DNA of 64,000 nt from Vibrio splendidus (GTDB lineage: Bacteria > Pseudomonadota > Gammaproteobacteria > Enterobacterales > Vibrionaceae): NCBI RefSeq assembly GCF_003345295.1, contig NZ_CP031055.1, positions 1,922,001 to 1,986,000 of the forward strand, read 5' to 3'. Positions within the stretch are counted from its first letter, which is position 1; the number at the start of each line of letters is the position of its first letter. The notes below the pieces were generated by a model, which did not search any database, was not told the DNA's origin, and saw only the letters and a list, made by a program, of their open reading frames with translations. The translations under genes were made by a program, and so were the position numbers. Below, piece by piece: positions 25,619-34,646 of this stretch.

Positions 25619-25681
25619 TTCACGATACTAGCTCACTCTCGATAACTGGCTCACAATCGATAACTAACTCGCTATCAATAG
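25619..25681. repeat. Degenerate 18-base tandem repeat, about 3.5 copies
   Basis: The unit gctcac(t/a)(c/a)tcgataact is seen at 25631-25648 and 25649-25666, a more diverged copy (actcgctatcaatag) at 25667-25681, and a partial copy (ttcacgatacta) just before. It is non-coding and lies between the metR terminator and the DUF4250 gene. Confidence 0.7.
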
Positions 25682-25701
25682 AACATGCGCCAGTTTGCTG
25701 C

Positions 25702-25902
25702 TTATCTTGGATAAGACTTAAACTGGTTAGTTAATGGATCGTATTGATAGCCAAGCATATCAAGCTTACCTACAACACTTTCTATATCCATTTCATACAT
25801 ACTGATCAGCTCTTCAAAGCTATCGCATTCTAAGCGAAGTTTTTCATTCACGATTCCCAGCAAAATAATGCTATCGAAACCTTTGACGTTGCTTAAATCC
25901 AT
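25702..25902 (-). CDS. DUF4250-like small protein
   Basis: 66 aa. The pattern IILLGIVNEKLRLECDSFEELISMYEMDIESVVGKLDMLGYQYDPLTNQF matches what I recall of DUF4250: VN-KLRD near the N-terminus, then a small helical region ending in GY-YD---NQF. Function is unknown for the family. No signal or membrane segment. It stands alone on the minus strand, about 120 bases downstream of the unknown membrane protein, and may be its own unit. Confidence 0.75.
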   Translation of the reverse strand: MDLSNVKGFDSIILLGIVNEKLRLECDSFEELISMYEMDIESVVGKLDMLGYQYDPLTNQFKSYPR

Positions 25903-26023
25903 CCCGTACTCCTAACGAACACACCAACTAGATTTAAGTTTAGAACGCTTACCAACACCACGCTAAAAAACAGATCACACTTTTTCGATTCAACACCGAA
26001 AGGCTTGTGAGATCAGTAACCTT

Positions 26024-26704
26024 CTACATAGCCCAAACTGGCGTTAAACCAACAGCCGCCGCCAATAACATCAACAATGAAAGAGTCAGCTGAAGCTTTT
26101 CAGGGGTTTTGACAAACAGCAAATGCCAACACCAAACCACGATAGAAGAGATAAGCAAAGCAAAGCTAAACAACAAAGTTGAAATAACAGGTTCTAGTTG
26201 CGCTTCAGACAGTGAATAAACGTTAATCACGGTCGCCAACACCACCAACATGCCACTTAATACGCCCACAACAGGCAGAACACGGTGAAATGCTTGTAAG
26301 CGCGTTCTTGCGATAGTCAGGAGTAAATGTCCGAAAGAAGCACCCAGTAAAGCCACCAGCAACACAGTCGCAATAATATCGACTGGATTTACCTGTTCGC
26401 TTGCTTGGATAGCAACGTATGACAGCGCCAAACCACACGCAAGATACATCACCCAAATCGGGCCAGAATCACGTGTCTTTTTGGTTTGAACTTGAGAATA
26501 AAAGTAAAAGATAGCGAATACGATCAGAAACGCTTCAATTCTTAATGAAGCAACAGCAAGCCAAAGCACGCCAATAGCAGGTAACATCTTGTGAATACGG
26601 CCACGTTGACCTGGGCAAATATCACCCTTCACTAGGATTAAAGTTAAGATCAGTTGGGCTCCTAATAGCATGGGAGCAAATTGTACTAATAATGATTCGA
26701 CCAT
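26024..26704 (-). CDS. Unknown integral membrane protein
   Basis: 226 aa with about seven hydrophobic segments, beginning MVESLLVQFAPMLLGAQLILTLILVKGD and ending in a helix LTLSLLMLLAAAVGLTPVWAM. No catalytic motif is recognisable, and I do not recognise the family. It diverges from the YgiQ-family gene across about 240 bases. Hydropathy and the absence of stop codons are the main evidence. The length and codon usage look like a real Vibrio gene. Confidence 0.75.
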   Translation of the reverse strand: MVESLLVQFAPMLLGAQLILTLILVKGDICPGQRGRIHKMLPAIGVLWLAVASLRIEAFLIVFAIFYFYSQVQTKKTRDSGPIWVMYLACGLALSYVAIQASEQVNPVDIIATVLLVALLGASFGHLLLTIARTRLQAFHRVLPVVGVLSGMLVVLATVINVYSLSEAQLEPVISTLLFSFALLISSIVVWCWHLLFVKTPEKLQLTLSLLMLLAAAVGLTPVWAM

Positions 26705-26941
26705 TGTGGATCTACTTATTCAGACTTATTTTCGCGAATAATATCAAAAACTGCCCCGAACACTAATCAAAATCACAAATTAGCGACGTTATTCAAGGCT
26801 TCAACTATGCTGTTGTATGGTTATTTTGTCAGCATTATCTGCAAAATGGCGAAAGACATCAGAACTAACAGGGGCATGTTCTACTGGCTAGTCTAGGCTC
26901 ATGCCGCTATAATTCCCGCCTCAAAAATCAGAGGTTGAAAT

Positions 26942-29341
26942 ATGTACAGCGATATCACTCCTATTCACGAACACAAAAAATACTGGGCCGAGTGCTACGG
27001 AACAGCACCCTTTTTGCCTACCAGTAGAAAGGAGATGGATGCTCTTGGATGGGATAGCTGTGACATTATTATTGTAACTGGTGACGCTTATGTCGATCAC
27101 CCGAGCTTTGGTATGGCTATCATTGGCCGTTTGCTTGAAGCTCAAGGTTTCCGCGTGGGCATCATTGCCCAACCAAAGTGGGACAGTAAAGATGCCTTTA
27201 TGGAACTGGGTAGACCTAACCTATTCTTCGGCATCACAGCGGGTAACATGGATTCCATGATCAACCGCTACACCTCTGATCGCAAATTACGTCACGACGA
27301 TGCCTACACGCCAAACAATGAAGGTGGTAAGCGTCCTGACCGTGCAACTCTGATTTATTCTCAACGTTGTCGTGAAGCTTACAAAGGCACACCAATCGTT
27401 CTTGGTGGTATTGAAGCAAGCTTACGTCGCGTTGCGCACTACGACTACTGGTCTGATAAAGTTCGTCGCTCTGTATTGTTTGATGCAAAAGCAGACATTC
27501 TTCTTTTCGGCAACGCTGAGCGTGCACTGGTTGAAGTCGCACACCGCATTGCCGATGGCGAAGACATGTCTACGCTGACCAATATCCGCGGTACTGCTAT
27601 CAACTTGCCTGCAGCGCCTGAAGGTTACAAAATTATTGATTCTTCTCGTATCGAAAAACCGAACAAAGCCTACGTTCCGGTTAACCCGTACGAAGTAGAA
27701 ACGCAATGTGATACCAAGAAAGATGAAAAAGAAGAAGTAAAGGCGCAGCCAATTACTATTCGTCCTTCTCGTCACGATGCAAAAACAACCGCGGTTCGTA
27801 TCCCTGGTTTCGAAAAGCTGAATAACGACCGTATTCTTTACGCTCACGCTAGCCGTATTCTGCACCTAGAGACTAACCCGTATTCAGGTCGTGCTCTTAT
27901 TCAACGTCACGGTGACCGCGAGCTATGGGTAAACCAAGCACCAATCCCTCTTGCAACTGAAGAGATGGATTACGTGTTTGGCCTTGCGTACAAGCGTGTT
28001 CCTCACCCAATGTATGGCAAAGCGAAAATTCCGGCATACGACATGATCAAAACCTCGGTTAACATCATGCGTGGTTGTTTTGGTGGTTGTTCTTTCTGTT
28101 CAATCACAGAGCACGAAGGTCGTATCATTCAGAACCGTTCGAAAGAATCGATCTTGGATGAGATCGAAGACATTAAAGATAAAGTACCTGGCTTTACCGG
28201 TACCATTTCTGACTTGGGTGGCCCAACCGCGAACATGTATCGCCTAGGTTGTTCTGATCCTAAAGCTGAAATTAACTGTCGTCGTCCATCATGTGTGTTC
28301 CCTAAAATCTGTGAAAAACTGAACACAGACCACCAGCACACCATTGATCTTTACCGCTCAGCGAGAAAGGTTCCGGGCATCAAGAAAGTAATGATCGCAT
28401 CAGGCGTTCGTTATGATCTTGCGATTGAGTCTCCAGAATACGTTCGTGAGCTTGTGACTCACCACGTTGGTGGTTACTTGAAGATTGCTCCAGAGCATAC
28501 TGAAAAAGGTCCTCTGGATCTGATGATGAAACCGGGCATGGGCACTTACGATCGTTTCAAAGAGATGTTCGAGAAGTACAGTGCTGAAGCTGGTAAGAAA
28601 CAGTACCTAATTCCTTACTTCATCTCTGCTCACCCGGGCACGGAAGATGAAGACATGCTTAACCTTGCGTTGTGGCTGAAAAAGCACAACTACGAGTGTG
28701 ACCAAGTACAGAACTTCTACCCATCGCCAATGTGTAATGCGACGTCGATGTACTACTCAGAGACCAACCCTCTGAAGCGCGTGAAATACAAAAAACGTGA
28801 AGATGTTCCTGTGCCTAAAGGTGATCGTCAACGTCGTCTGCATAAAGCACTGCTTCGTTACCACGATCCAGAAAACTGGAAGATCATCCGTGAAGCACTG
28901 ATCAGCATGGGCAAAAAGCATCTAATTGGTGACAAAGCGAACTGCTTAGTACCAGAAGAAGATTTTGAAGCTCAGACACCAGCACAGCGTCGTAAGTCTG
29001 GTCGTCACGGCTCGCAACGTTTTGCAACTAAGCACAGTAAAGCTCAACCGGGTCTTGGCGGCGAAAGCCCACGTAACCATTCTAAGCCTAGTGGCAATAA
29101 GCCTAAACCGGGTGGTAAGAAGCCAACAGGTAGCCAAAGCAACGGCAATCAGGGCAACGGGAAGCAGAACGGTAATGGTAATAAACCAGCGACTGGCTTC
29201 ATCAAAAAAGCCCCTGCTAGCCAACAATCGCAAGGCAATGGCGGCGGAAATGGCAAGCCAAACCGCAGCAAAGCGGGCAATGGTCAAGGTGGTAAACCAG
29301 CAAGTAACGGAAAGAATCGCCAGCGCGCAACACAGCGTTAA
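26942..29341 (+). CDS. ygiQ: YgiQ-family radical SAM protein
   Basis: 799 aa. An N-terminal domain with DIIIVTGDAYVDHPSFGMAIIGRLLEAQGFRVGI (B12-binding-like fold seen in this family) precedes the radical SAM core, whose CxxxCxxC cluster motif is MRGCFGGCSFCSITEHEGR near residues 377-386. IAPEHTEKGPLDLMMKPG and SAHPGTEDEDMLNLALWLK are conserved. The substrate is unknown. The last 110 or so residues are a basic, Gly/Asn/Gln/Ser/Pro-rich low-complexity tail (for example KPSGNKPKPGGKKPTGSQSN). Monocistronic, with a terminator downstream. Confidence 0.93.
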   Translation: MYSDITPIHEHKKYWAECYGTAPFLPTSRKEMDALGWDSCDIIIVTGDAYVDHPSFGMAIIGRLLEAQGFRVGIIAQPKWDSKDAFMELGRPNLFFGITAGNMDSMINRYTSDRKLRHDDAYTPNNEGGKRPDRATLIYSQRCREAYKGTPIVLGGIEASLRRVAHYDYWSDKVRRSVLFDAKADILLFGNAERALVEVAHRIADGEDMSTLTNIRGTAINLPAAPEGYKIIDSSRIEKPNKAYVPVNPYEVETQCDTKKDEKEEVKAQPITIRPSRHDAKTTAVRIPGFEKLNNDRILYAHASRILHLETNPYSGRALIQRHGDRELWVNQAPIPLATEEMDYVFGLAYKRVPHPMYGKAKIPAYDMIKTSVNIMRGCFGGCSFCSITEHEGRIIQNRSKESILDEIEDIKDKVPGFTGTISDLGGPTANMYRLGCSDPKAEINCRRPSCVFPKICEKLNTDHQHTIDLYRSARKVPGIKKVMIASGVRYDLAIESPEYVRELVTHHVGGYLKIAPEHTEKGPLDLMMKPGMGTYDRFKEMFEKYSAEAGKKQYLIPYFISAHPGTEDEDMLNLALWLKKHNYECDQVQNFYPSPMCNATSMYYSETNPLKRVKYKKREDVPVPKGDRQRRLHKALLRYHDPENWKIIREALISMGKKHLIGDKANCLVPEEDFEAQTPAQRRKSGRHGSQRFATKHSKAQPGLGGESPRNHSKPSGNKPKPGGKKPTGSQSNGNQGNGKQNGNGNKPATGFIKKAPASQQSQGNGGGNGKPNRSKAGNGQGGKPASNGKNRQRATQR

Positions 29342-29378
29342 TATAGCGACCCCATTTACTTGGTTATCATAAAAATAC

Positions 29379-29408
29379 AAAGCGCAGCTATTTAGCTGCG
29401 CTTTTTTG
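29379..29408 (+). terminator. Intrinsic terminator after ygiQ
   Basis: AAGCGCAGCTA / TAGCTGCGCTT arms with a 2-base centre, followed by TTTTT. Confidence 0.92.
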
Positions 29409-29466
29409 TGTCTGTTACTAATGAACGACCCAAAGGTTTCACTTGGTTATGTGATTACAAGGGATT

Positions 29467-29904
29467 CTAACGGGTGAAGACCCAATACTGGCTAAACAAA
29501 TAGTTAGTGACCATGCCCACCAAGATACCAACGGCCATTGCGATAAATACAGCCCCAGTAAATGCAGGAAGTAATTCCGTCATCAGCTTAAAGCACAGCA
29601 AATTAGGTATCGCCGATATCGATGCGGAAAACATGAATTTTTGCCACTGAATAAACTTCTCTGACCAACTACCCTGCCCTTTGAAGTCAAAAGTTAGCAC
29701 TCGATTACCAAACCACGTTATCGTTGCGGCTGCAATGAAAGATCCTATCCGTGCACTCATCAAAGGCAGCCCAACGGCATAATGCAGTAACGCAAAAACT
29801 AAGCAATCAACAACAAACCCACCAACCCCAACCACAGCAAATCGAACCACCTTGTGGTGGGACTGTAACCTCTGACTGTGCGTTTGAAGCTTATTGTTGA
29901 ACAT
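29467..29904 (-). CDS. GtrA-like membrane protein (putative lipid-linked sugar flippase)
   Basis: 145 aa from the ATG at 29902-29904; an earlier in-frame start would overlap the GT39 gene. Four membrane helices with the GtrA pattern VVRFAVVGVGGFVVDCLVFALLHYAVGLP, NRVLTFDF and a C-terminal FSQYWVF. GtrA proteins help move undecaprenyl- or polyprenyl-linked sugars across the inner membrane. It is the last gene of a three-gene unit with a GT2 polyprenyl-phosphate sugar transferase and a GT39 transferase, consistent with lipid A or O-antigen decoration. Confidence 0.88.
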   Translation of the reverse strand: MFNNKLQTHSQRLQSHHKVVRFAVVGVGGFVVDCLVFALLHYAVGLPLMSARIGSFIAAATITWFGNRVLTFDFKGQGSWSEKFIQWQKFMFSASISAIPNLLCFKLMTELLPAFTGAVFIAMAVGILVGMVTNYLFSQYWVFTR

Positions 29905-29917
29905 TCGTAACCCCGAG

Positions 29918-31405
29918 TTAACGCTGAACATCGCTGCCACTTTGAATATGACTCAACGATAGATTTGGCTTGATGCTTGAGCTATGACAGCTGAATAAAG
30001 CACGCTTTATCTTCACCGTTGGCTCTAGAATACACGTTAATGCGTTCTCTTTAATCTTGGTTTCCACTTCAGATCTTTTACCAATCAGGTAAAACTTATC
30101 AATGCCATCTAGCTGCTCGATATCGAGAAGTTTTTTCGCTTGACCATGACTGTAAAATTGCCCAGAGAATGGTCGTTTACCCACGTAAAAGCTTGGCGCA
30201 GAATCCGTAATCTGTTCGAAGATAATACGGTCACTTTTCTCGTTCGCCTTGCCGAGATTCAGGTAGACCATCGCAATCATTAGCAACACAGGTAGAACCA
30301 AAGCCACACTCGAGAACCACTTCTTATCTTTTTCCACTACGAGTATAGCAATCAACAAGCCAAGGGCCGGAATACCTGGTAGGACGTAAGCTGGGAGAAT
30401 ATTGCCCGCCATAGTGAAAAGAATCAGAGGTGAAATCAACCAACAGACAAGAAATGAAAACAAGCCGCGATTTTCAGTATTAATTTCTGCAATTTTCTTA
30501 CGTCGAGCAAATGCCAATATAGGTAATACAATCGACCACGGCGCAGCCGCTTGAAGCCAAAACAGCCAGATCATGCCTCTTGCTTGATCATGGGCAGAAC
30601 CGTATAAATCACCCTCCCAGCCACTCACAACAAAGCGCTTAAAGTGCTCGCCAACAATAAAGTAATCAATAAAGCCCGGTGTTGCCATTTCAGCCATGAT
30701 GTACCAAGGCAAAGCAATCGCTAGCATCACACCCAAGCCAGACAACAATGGAAAGCGTTGCCAAAGCACTTTGAAAGCGCCAAAGAAGCCATGTTGTAAT
30801 ACTAACCAAGGGAAAACTGCGATACCCATGATCACAATCGCTACTGGCCCTTTTGCAAGCAAGCCTAGCGCTAAGCCAATGAAACCAACATAACCCCAAG
30901 ATTGATTAGTCTTAGCACTGCCTTCACCTTTCCAACTCTCTCCTCCTAGCCAACACAAGTAGAAGCCTAACATGGCAATGGTCATCGCTAAGGTTAATGC
31001 TATGTCTGTCATCACAGCGCCCGCGGCAATAGAGAAAATACCGCATGTCGCCAACACTACCGCAGCAACCAACGCACTTTGCCCAGTTCGCTTCGCCATG
31101 TAAGCGGTTAACAAAATTGTCGCTACTCCCGCTAACCAGTGAGGTGCACGAACAGCAAACTCACTCAAACCAAACAGCTCAATACCAGCAGCACTCATCC
31201 ATGTGAACAACGGTGGCTTGCCCCAAAAAGGAATGCCGTAATCAAACTGAGGTGTTAACCAATTGCCGGTTTCCACCATCAAGCGAGCCATTTCTCCGTA
31301 GCGCGCCTCCGTAGTATCCATTAACGGATAAGTCGCCAAAGATAGGAGTCTTAAAACCAGTGCAAAAGCCAACAAATACCATAGGTGCGTTCTGTTCAGG
31401 CTCAT
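29918..31405 (-). CDS. GT39/ArnT-like membrane glycosyltransferase
   Basis: 495 aa with about 12 membrane helices. The first periplasmic loop carries TTEARYGEMARLMVETGNWLTPQFDYGIPFWGKPPLFTWMSA, the catalytic acidic/Arg region of ArnT and protein-mannosyltransferase-type enzymes. A hydrophilic periplasmic C-terminal domain follows. Such enzymes transfer a sugar from a polyprenyl-phosphate carrier to lipid A or another envelope acceptor. It overlaps the upstream GT2 gene by four bases (ATGA). ArnT itself is possible, but no arnA/arnB-type genes for aminoarabinose are nearby, so the sugar is unknown. Confidence 0.88.
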   Translation of the reverse strand: MSLNRTHLWYLLAFALVLRLLSLATYPLMDTTEARYGEMARLMVETGNWLTPQFDYGIPFWGKPPLFTWMSAAGIELFGLSEFAVRAPHWLAGVATILLTAYMAKRTGQSALVAAVVLATCGIFSIAAGAVMTDIALTLAMTIAMLGFYLCWLGGESWKGEGSAKTNQSWGYVGFIGLALGLLAKGPVAIVIMGIAVFPWLVLQHGFFGAFKVLWQRFPLLSGLGVMLAIALPWYIMAEMATPGFIDYFIVGEHFKRFVVSGWEGDLYGSAHDQARGMIWLFWLQAAAPWSIVLPILAFARRKKIAEINTENRGLFSFLVCWLISPLILFTMAGNILPAYVLPGIPALGLLIAILVVEKDKKWFSSVALVLPVLLMIAMVYLNLGKANEKSDRIIFEQITDSAPSFYVGKRPFSGQFYSHGQAKKLLDIEQLDGIDKFYLIGKRSEVETKIKENALTCILEPTVKIKRALFSCHSSSIKPNLSLSHIQSGSDVQR

Positions 31406-32421
31406 GCTGACTCCTCTAATTTGAAATGTGTTTTTAATGCAGGTGTATCGACGACCGACTGAATCAGATACAAAGGACGATTCTTGGTTTCAATGAAAAT
31501 ACGACCTATGTACTCTCCCATTAAACCAATACTCAGGAGTTGAATACCGCCAAGGGCAAGTTGCACGACCATCATTGACGGGTAGCCCGTGATAGGCTCG
31601 CCAAACATAATGGTTTTGAATACGATGAAGACGCCATACACAAAAGCAGTAAGCGCCACTAAACCACCAACGGCCGTCGCAATACGCAGAGGTCGGATAG
31701 AGAACGAGGTAATCCCATCCATCGCCAAACCGATTAACTTGAGGTAGTTCCACTTGGTCTCACCACAGAAGCGAGCATCACGCTTAAATTGGAGCGTCGC
31801 TTGTCGGAAACCCGGCCATGAAAAAATGCCTTTCATGTAGCGGTTACGTTCTGGAAGCTGATTGATATGGTCGACAACTTCTCGGCTTAACAGTCGGAAA
31901 TCACCCACATTCTCAGGAACATCAATCTTCGCAGCCACATTCATTACTTTGTAAAAGCTCGCTGCTGAAAACTTCTTAAACCACGTTTCACCGTCGCGCT
32001 GGCTACGCTGCATATTGACGACGTCATAACCTTCGCGCCACTTGGCAATCATTTGCGGAATCAGCTCAGGTGGATCTTGTAAGTCAGCGTCTAGCAAAAT
32101 CACCGCTTGTCCACGACAGTGCTCGAGGCCTGCGCTCATCGCTGATTCTTTGCCAAAATTACGGCTTAAACCGATAACAGAAATTGAGCTATTGATTGAA
32201 GTGAATGAGCTCACCAACTCCAAGCTGCTGTCTTTGCTACCGTCATCGACATAAACGATTTCACTCTTGATGGGCAAGCTATCAAGTACCTTGGTAAGGC
32301 GAGAGTGGAACTCTTCCAATACCTCTTGTTCATCGTAAAAAGGCACAATGATAGACAGAGAAACCGCAGGGTTGATCTGCGATGTAGATATCTTGGGGCG
32401 GCTTATATGAAGTTCAGACAT
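31402..32421 (-). CDS. GT2 polyprenyl-phosphate glycosyltransferase (ArnC/GtrB/DPM-like)
   Basis: 339 aa. N-terminal GT-A domain with SIIVPFYDEQEVLEEF, VDDGSKDSS and LLDADLQDPPELIPQMI (DxD-type site), then two C-terminal membrane helices and the EYIGRIFIETKNRPLYLIQ motif, typical of GtrB/ArnC enzymes that load a sugar onto undecaprenyl phosphate at the cytoplasmic face. It is the first gene of the operon, divergent from the response-regulator gene across about 125 bases. Confidence 0.9.
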   Translation of the reverse strand: MSELHISRPKISTSQINPAVSLSIIVPFYDEQEVLEEFHSRLTKVLDSLPIKSEIVYVDDGSKDSSLELVSSFTSINSSISVIGLSRNFGKESAMSAGLEHCRGQAVILLDADLQDPPELIPQMIAKWREGYDVVNMQRSQRDGETWFKKFSAASFYKVMNVAAKIDVPENVGDFRLLSREVVDHINQLPERNRYMKGIFSWPGFRQATLQFKRDARFCGETKWNYLKLIGLAMDGITSFSIRPLRIATAVGGLVALTAFVYGVFIVFKTIMFGEPITGYPSMMVVQLALGGIQLLSIGLMGEYIGRIFIETKNRPLYLIQSVVDTPALKTHFKLEESA

Positions 32422-32546
32422 AATACGTTCTTCTATTTTTTAATCTGAATCCAATCTACCCTCCCATAAGTGAAAGTTATGTTATTGACATATTTTTCAC
32501 GCTCACTCAGGATAATGTTACCGTCTATTTCTGTATGAGAATCAAA

Positions 32547-33224
32547 ATGAAACGAGTTCTATTAGTCGAAGATAACCGTGAAATCGCAGGTGTCTTGTTT
32601 GATTATTTTGAGTGTATTGGCATGGAACTCGATTATGCGGACAACGGCGAACTCGGCTTGCAACTCGCGTTAGAAAACTCATTTGATATCATCATATTGG
32701 ATCTGATGTTGCCAAGAATGGACGGCCTCACGGTTTGTAATAAACTGCGAGACCAAGGCAACGCGACACCTATTTTGATGTTGACCGCGCTAGATAGCCG
32801 CGATGATATGTTGAAAGGGTTTGAGCATGGTGCCGATGACTATCTAACCAAACCTTTTGATTTGGATATTTTGGAAGCCAGAATGAACGCGCTTGTTCGT
32901 CGTTACCGAGGAAAAGTGGTTTCTTCTAAGCTTCAATTTGATGAACTCACCATTGATCAAAAAACCCGTAAAGCCTACCGTAAAGACAAACTGCTCGCAC
33001 TTAACCCAACCACTTACACCATCCTTGAGATGCTGTGCCAAAAAGCACCTGAAGTAGTGACTCGTGAAGATATTTCCTACAAGCTATGGCAAGAAGACGA
33101 ACCCAACAACGATGTGTTACGTAGCCATATCTATCAACTGCGTAATCAACTCGACAAGCCTTTTGACACCCCAATGCTGATTACCGTTCCTAAAGTTGGA
33201 TTCCGTCTGGAGCCATCGAATTGA
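32547..33224 (+). CDS. OmpR-family response regulator
   Basis: 225 aa from the second in-frame ATG (MKRVLLVEDN). Receiver domain with phospho-acceptor Asp52 in IIILDLMLPRMDG and Lys in DDYLTKPFD. The C-terminal winged helix reads TTYTILEMLCQKAPEVVTREDISYKLWQEDEPNNDVLRSHIYQLRNQLDK. Its stop codon overlaps the kinase start (TTGA). It is divergent from the glycosyltransferase operon, which is its most likely target. Confidence 0.94.
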   Translation: MKRVLLVEDNREIAGVLFDYFECIGMELDYADNGELGLQLALENSFDIIILDLMLPRMDGLTVCNKLRDQGNATPILMLTALDSRDDMLKGFEHGADDYLTKPFDLDILEARMNALVRRYRGKVVSSKLQFDELTIDQKTRKAYRKDKLLALNPTTYTILEMLCQKAPEVVTREDISYKLWQEDEPNNDVLRSHIYQLRNQLDKPFDTPMLITVPKVGFRLEPSN

Positions 33225-34519
33225 TTTCAAATGTTCTGACAAGCACCAAAACCCTCACAGGCCGCCTAGCGCTTTTCTTTGGGTTGATGGCCGTGATTGT
33301 GTCTGCATTCGTCTATGTCGTTTTTGTTGCAGGGTTGTATATGTCGGAAGACCGGGTTGGCGAAAGACGCATCCTGATTGACCGAAACTATGCTGTCGAA
33401 CTCTTTCAAGCTGGCGAGAGCGGCGCAATACGTATTGACGGTCTCACCATGGCGTACAATGACCTGTCATTTGTACCCAAAGAGTACATACCTTATATAG
33501 AAGGTAAGGATAACTTCCTTGGTGAAGTCGGCGACGAGCCGGAATCACGAATGATCTATGTGGGAGAGTACTCTCATGAAGGTAAAACTTACCCGATCAT
33601 CCTTATGTCTGAGATAGATCGCGTCGAATTTGATACCTATGAATTGGTATACGCCATCTCGTTCGTATTGGTGCTACTATCCATTTTGATATTTAGCTTT
33701 GGTACCTTACTCTCTCGTCTTTCCAAACGACTTATTGAGCCTTTCAATTCCCTATCTGAGCAACTCAATTCGAACAAACTCGACCTAGGGGAGGAGTTTG
33801 ATGTCAGTGAAGGTGCAGCTGTTGAGTTTCGTCAGTTAACAGACCAACTCAATCAATACCGTAGAGAAATCAATTCCTTGATCAAACGTGAACAGGCGTT
33901 TGCTCGTTATTCAAGTCATGAGTTAAGAACCCCACTAACGGTCGCTCGTGGTGCGAATAAATTGCTATTAAGAAGCGAAACAACGGAATTTCAATCTCGT
34001 CAGGTTGAGCGCATTGATGAAGCCATTATCCAGATGTCAGAAATGGTCGATGCCCTACTCGGTTTAGTTCGTTATGAAAGAAACAGTGACGATGTACCAC
34101 TGCGTTTGTTTAGTCAGCAAGAGTTAGAAGCTATCGTTTCCAAGAATTCATTACAGGCGGATGAAAAGCAAGTCGAGATATCCTTACACATTCAATCAGA
34201 GCCGACCATTCAAGCCACCAGCGCGATCATGAATATGTTGGTCGGCAACTTATTGAGAAATGCCATTGCAGCGACCAATAGTGGTACTGTCACTGTTACC
34301 CTGTCCGAGCAGAGTATTGTGATTGAAGACCAAGGTGAAGGCCTTCAGGAACAATACAATCCGAATGGTCATGGATTAGGTTTATTGATTGTCGACGACT
34401 TGTGCCAACGCTTCCATTGGGACTTTGATTTGGTCAATCGTAACTCTGGAGGGTGCACTGCCAGAATCGCCTTTCAGACAGATTCACCCTCGCCCATACC
34501 AGAGCAAATATACTCGTAG
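33221..34519 (+). CDS. Two-component sensor histidine kinase
   Basis: 432 aa, started at a TTG (33221) that overlaps the regulator stop and follows GGAG by eight bases; the next in-frame ATG would cut into the first membrane segment. Membrane helices at about 17-40 and 143-164 flank a periplasmic sensor of roughly 100 residues. The HisKA domain has His233 in FARYSSHELRTPLT. HATPase boxes are MLVGNLLRNAIAAT (N), VIEDQGEGL (G1) and GHGLGLLIVDDLCQRF (G2). The sensor region shows no recognisable ligand fold. Confidence 0.93.
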   Translation: MISNVLTSTKTLTGRLALFFGLMAVIVSAFVYVVFVAGLYMSEDRVGERRILIDRNYAVELFQAGESGAIRIDGLTMAYNDLSFVPKEYIPYIEGKDNFLGEVGDEPESRMIYVGEYSHEGKTYPIILMSEIDRVEFDTYELVYAISFVLVLLSILIFSFGTLLSRLSKRLIEPFNSLSEQLNSNKLDLGEEFDVSEGAAVEFRQLTDQLNQYRREINSLIKREQAFARYSSHELRTPLTVARGANKLLLRSETTEFQSRQVERIDEAIIQMSEMVDALLGLVRYERNSDDVPLRLFSQQELEAIVSKNSLQADEKQVEISLHIQSEPTIQATSAIMNMLVGNLLRNAIAATNSGTVTVTLSEQSIVIEDQGEGLQEQYNPNGHGLGLLIVDDLCQRFHWDFDLVNRNSGGCTARIAFQTDSPSPIPEQIYS

Positions 34520-34607
34520 TACTAAGTTCAATATCCAACGAAAACTTGATTTAGTTGGTTTACAGCGCTGACTAGCTACTAGATACTCGTTAGTCCAATT
34601 TGATTTT

Positions 34608-34637
34608 AAAATGCTGGCTTTTTAGTCAGCATTTTTA
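34608..34637 (+). terminator. Intrinsic terminator after the kinase gene
   Basis: AAATGCTG and CAGCATTT arms with a 10-base T-rich loop, followed by TTTT. It lies just before the next gene's start codon (34647), so the latter needs its own promoter upstream or overlaps this hairpin. Confidence 0.7.
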
Positions 34638-34646
34638 CTAAGTGCG

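Noticed and set aside
25619..25681. Possible CRISPR array
   Set aside because: Units are contiguous 18-base imperfect repeats without spacers, and no cas genes are present.
32547..34519. CarR/CarS (VprAB) glycine-lipid A system
   Set aside because: The neighbouring genes are glycosyltransferases, not almEFG; only the two-component class is supported.
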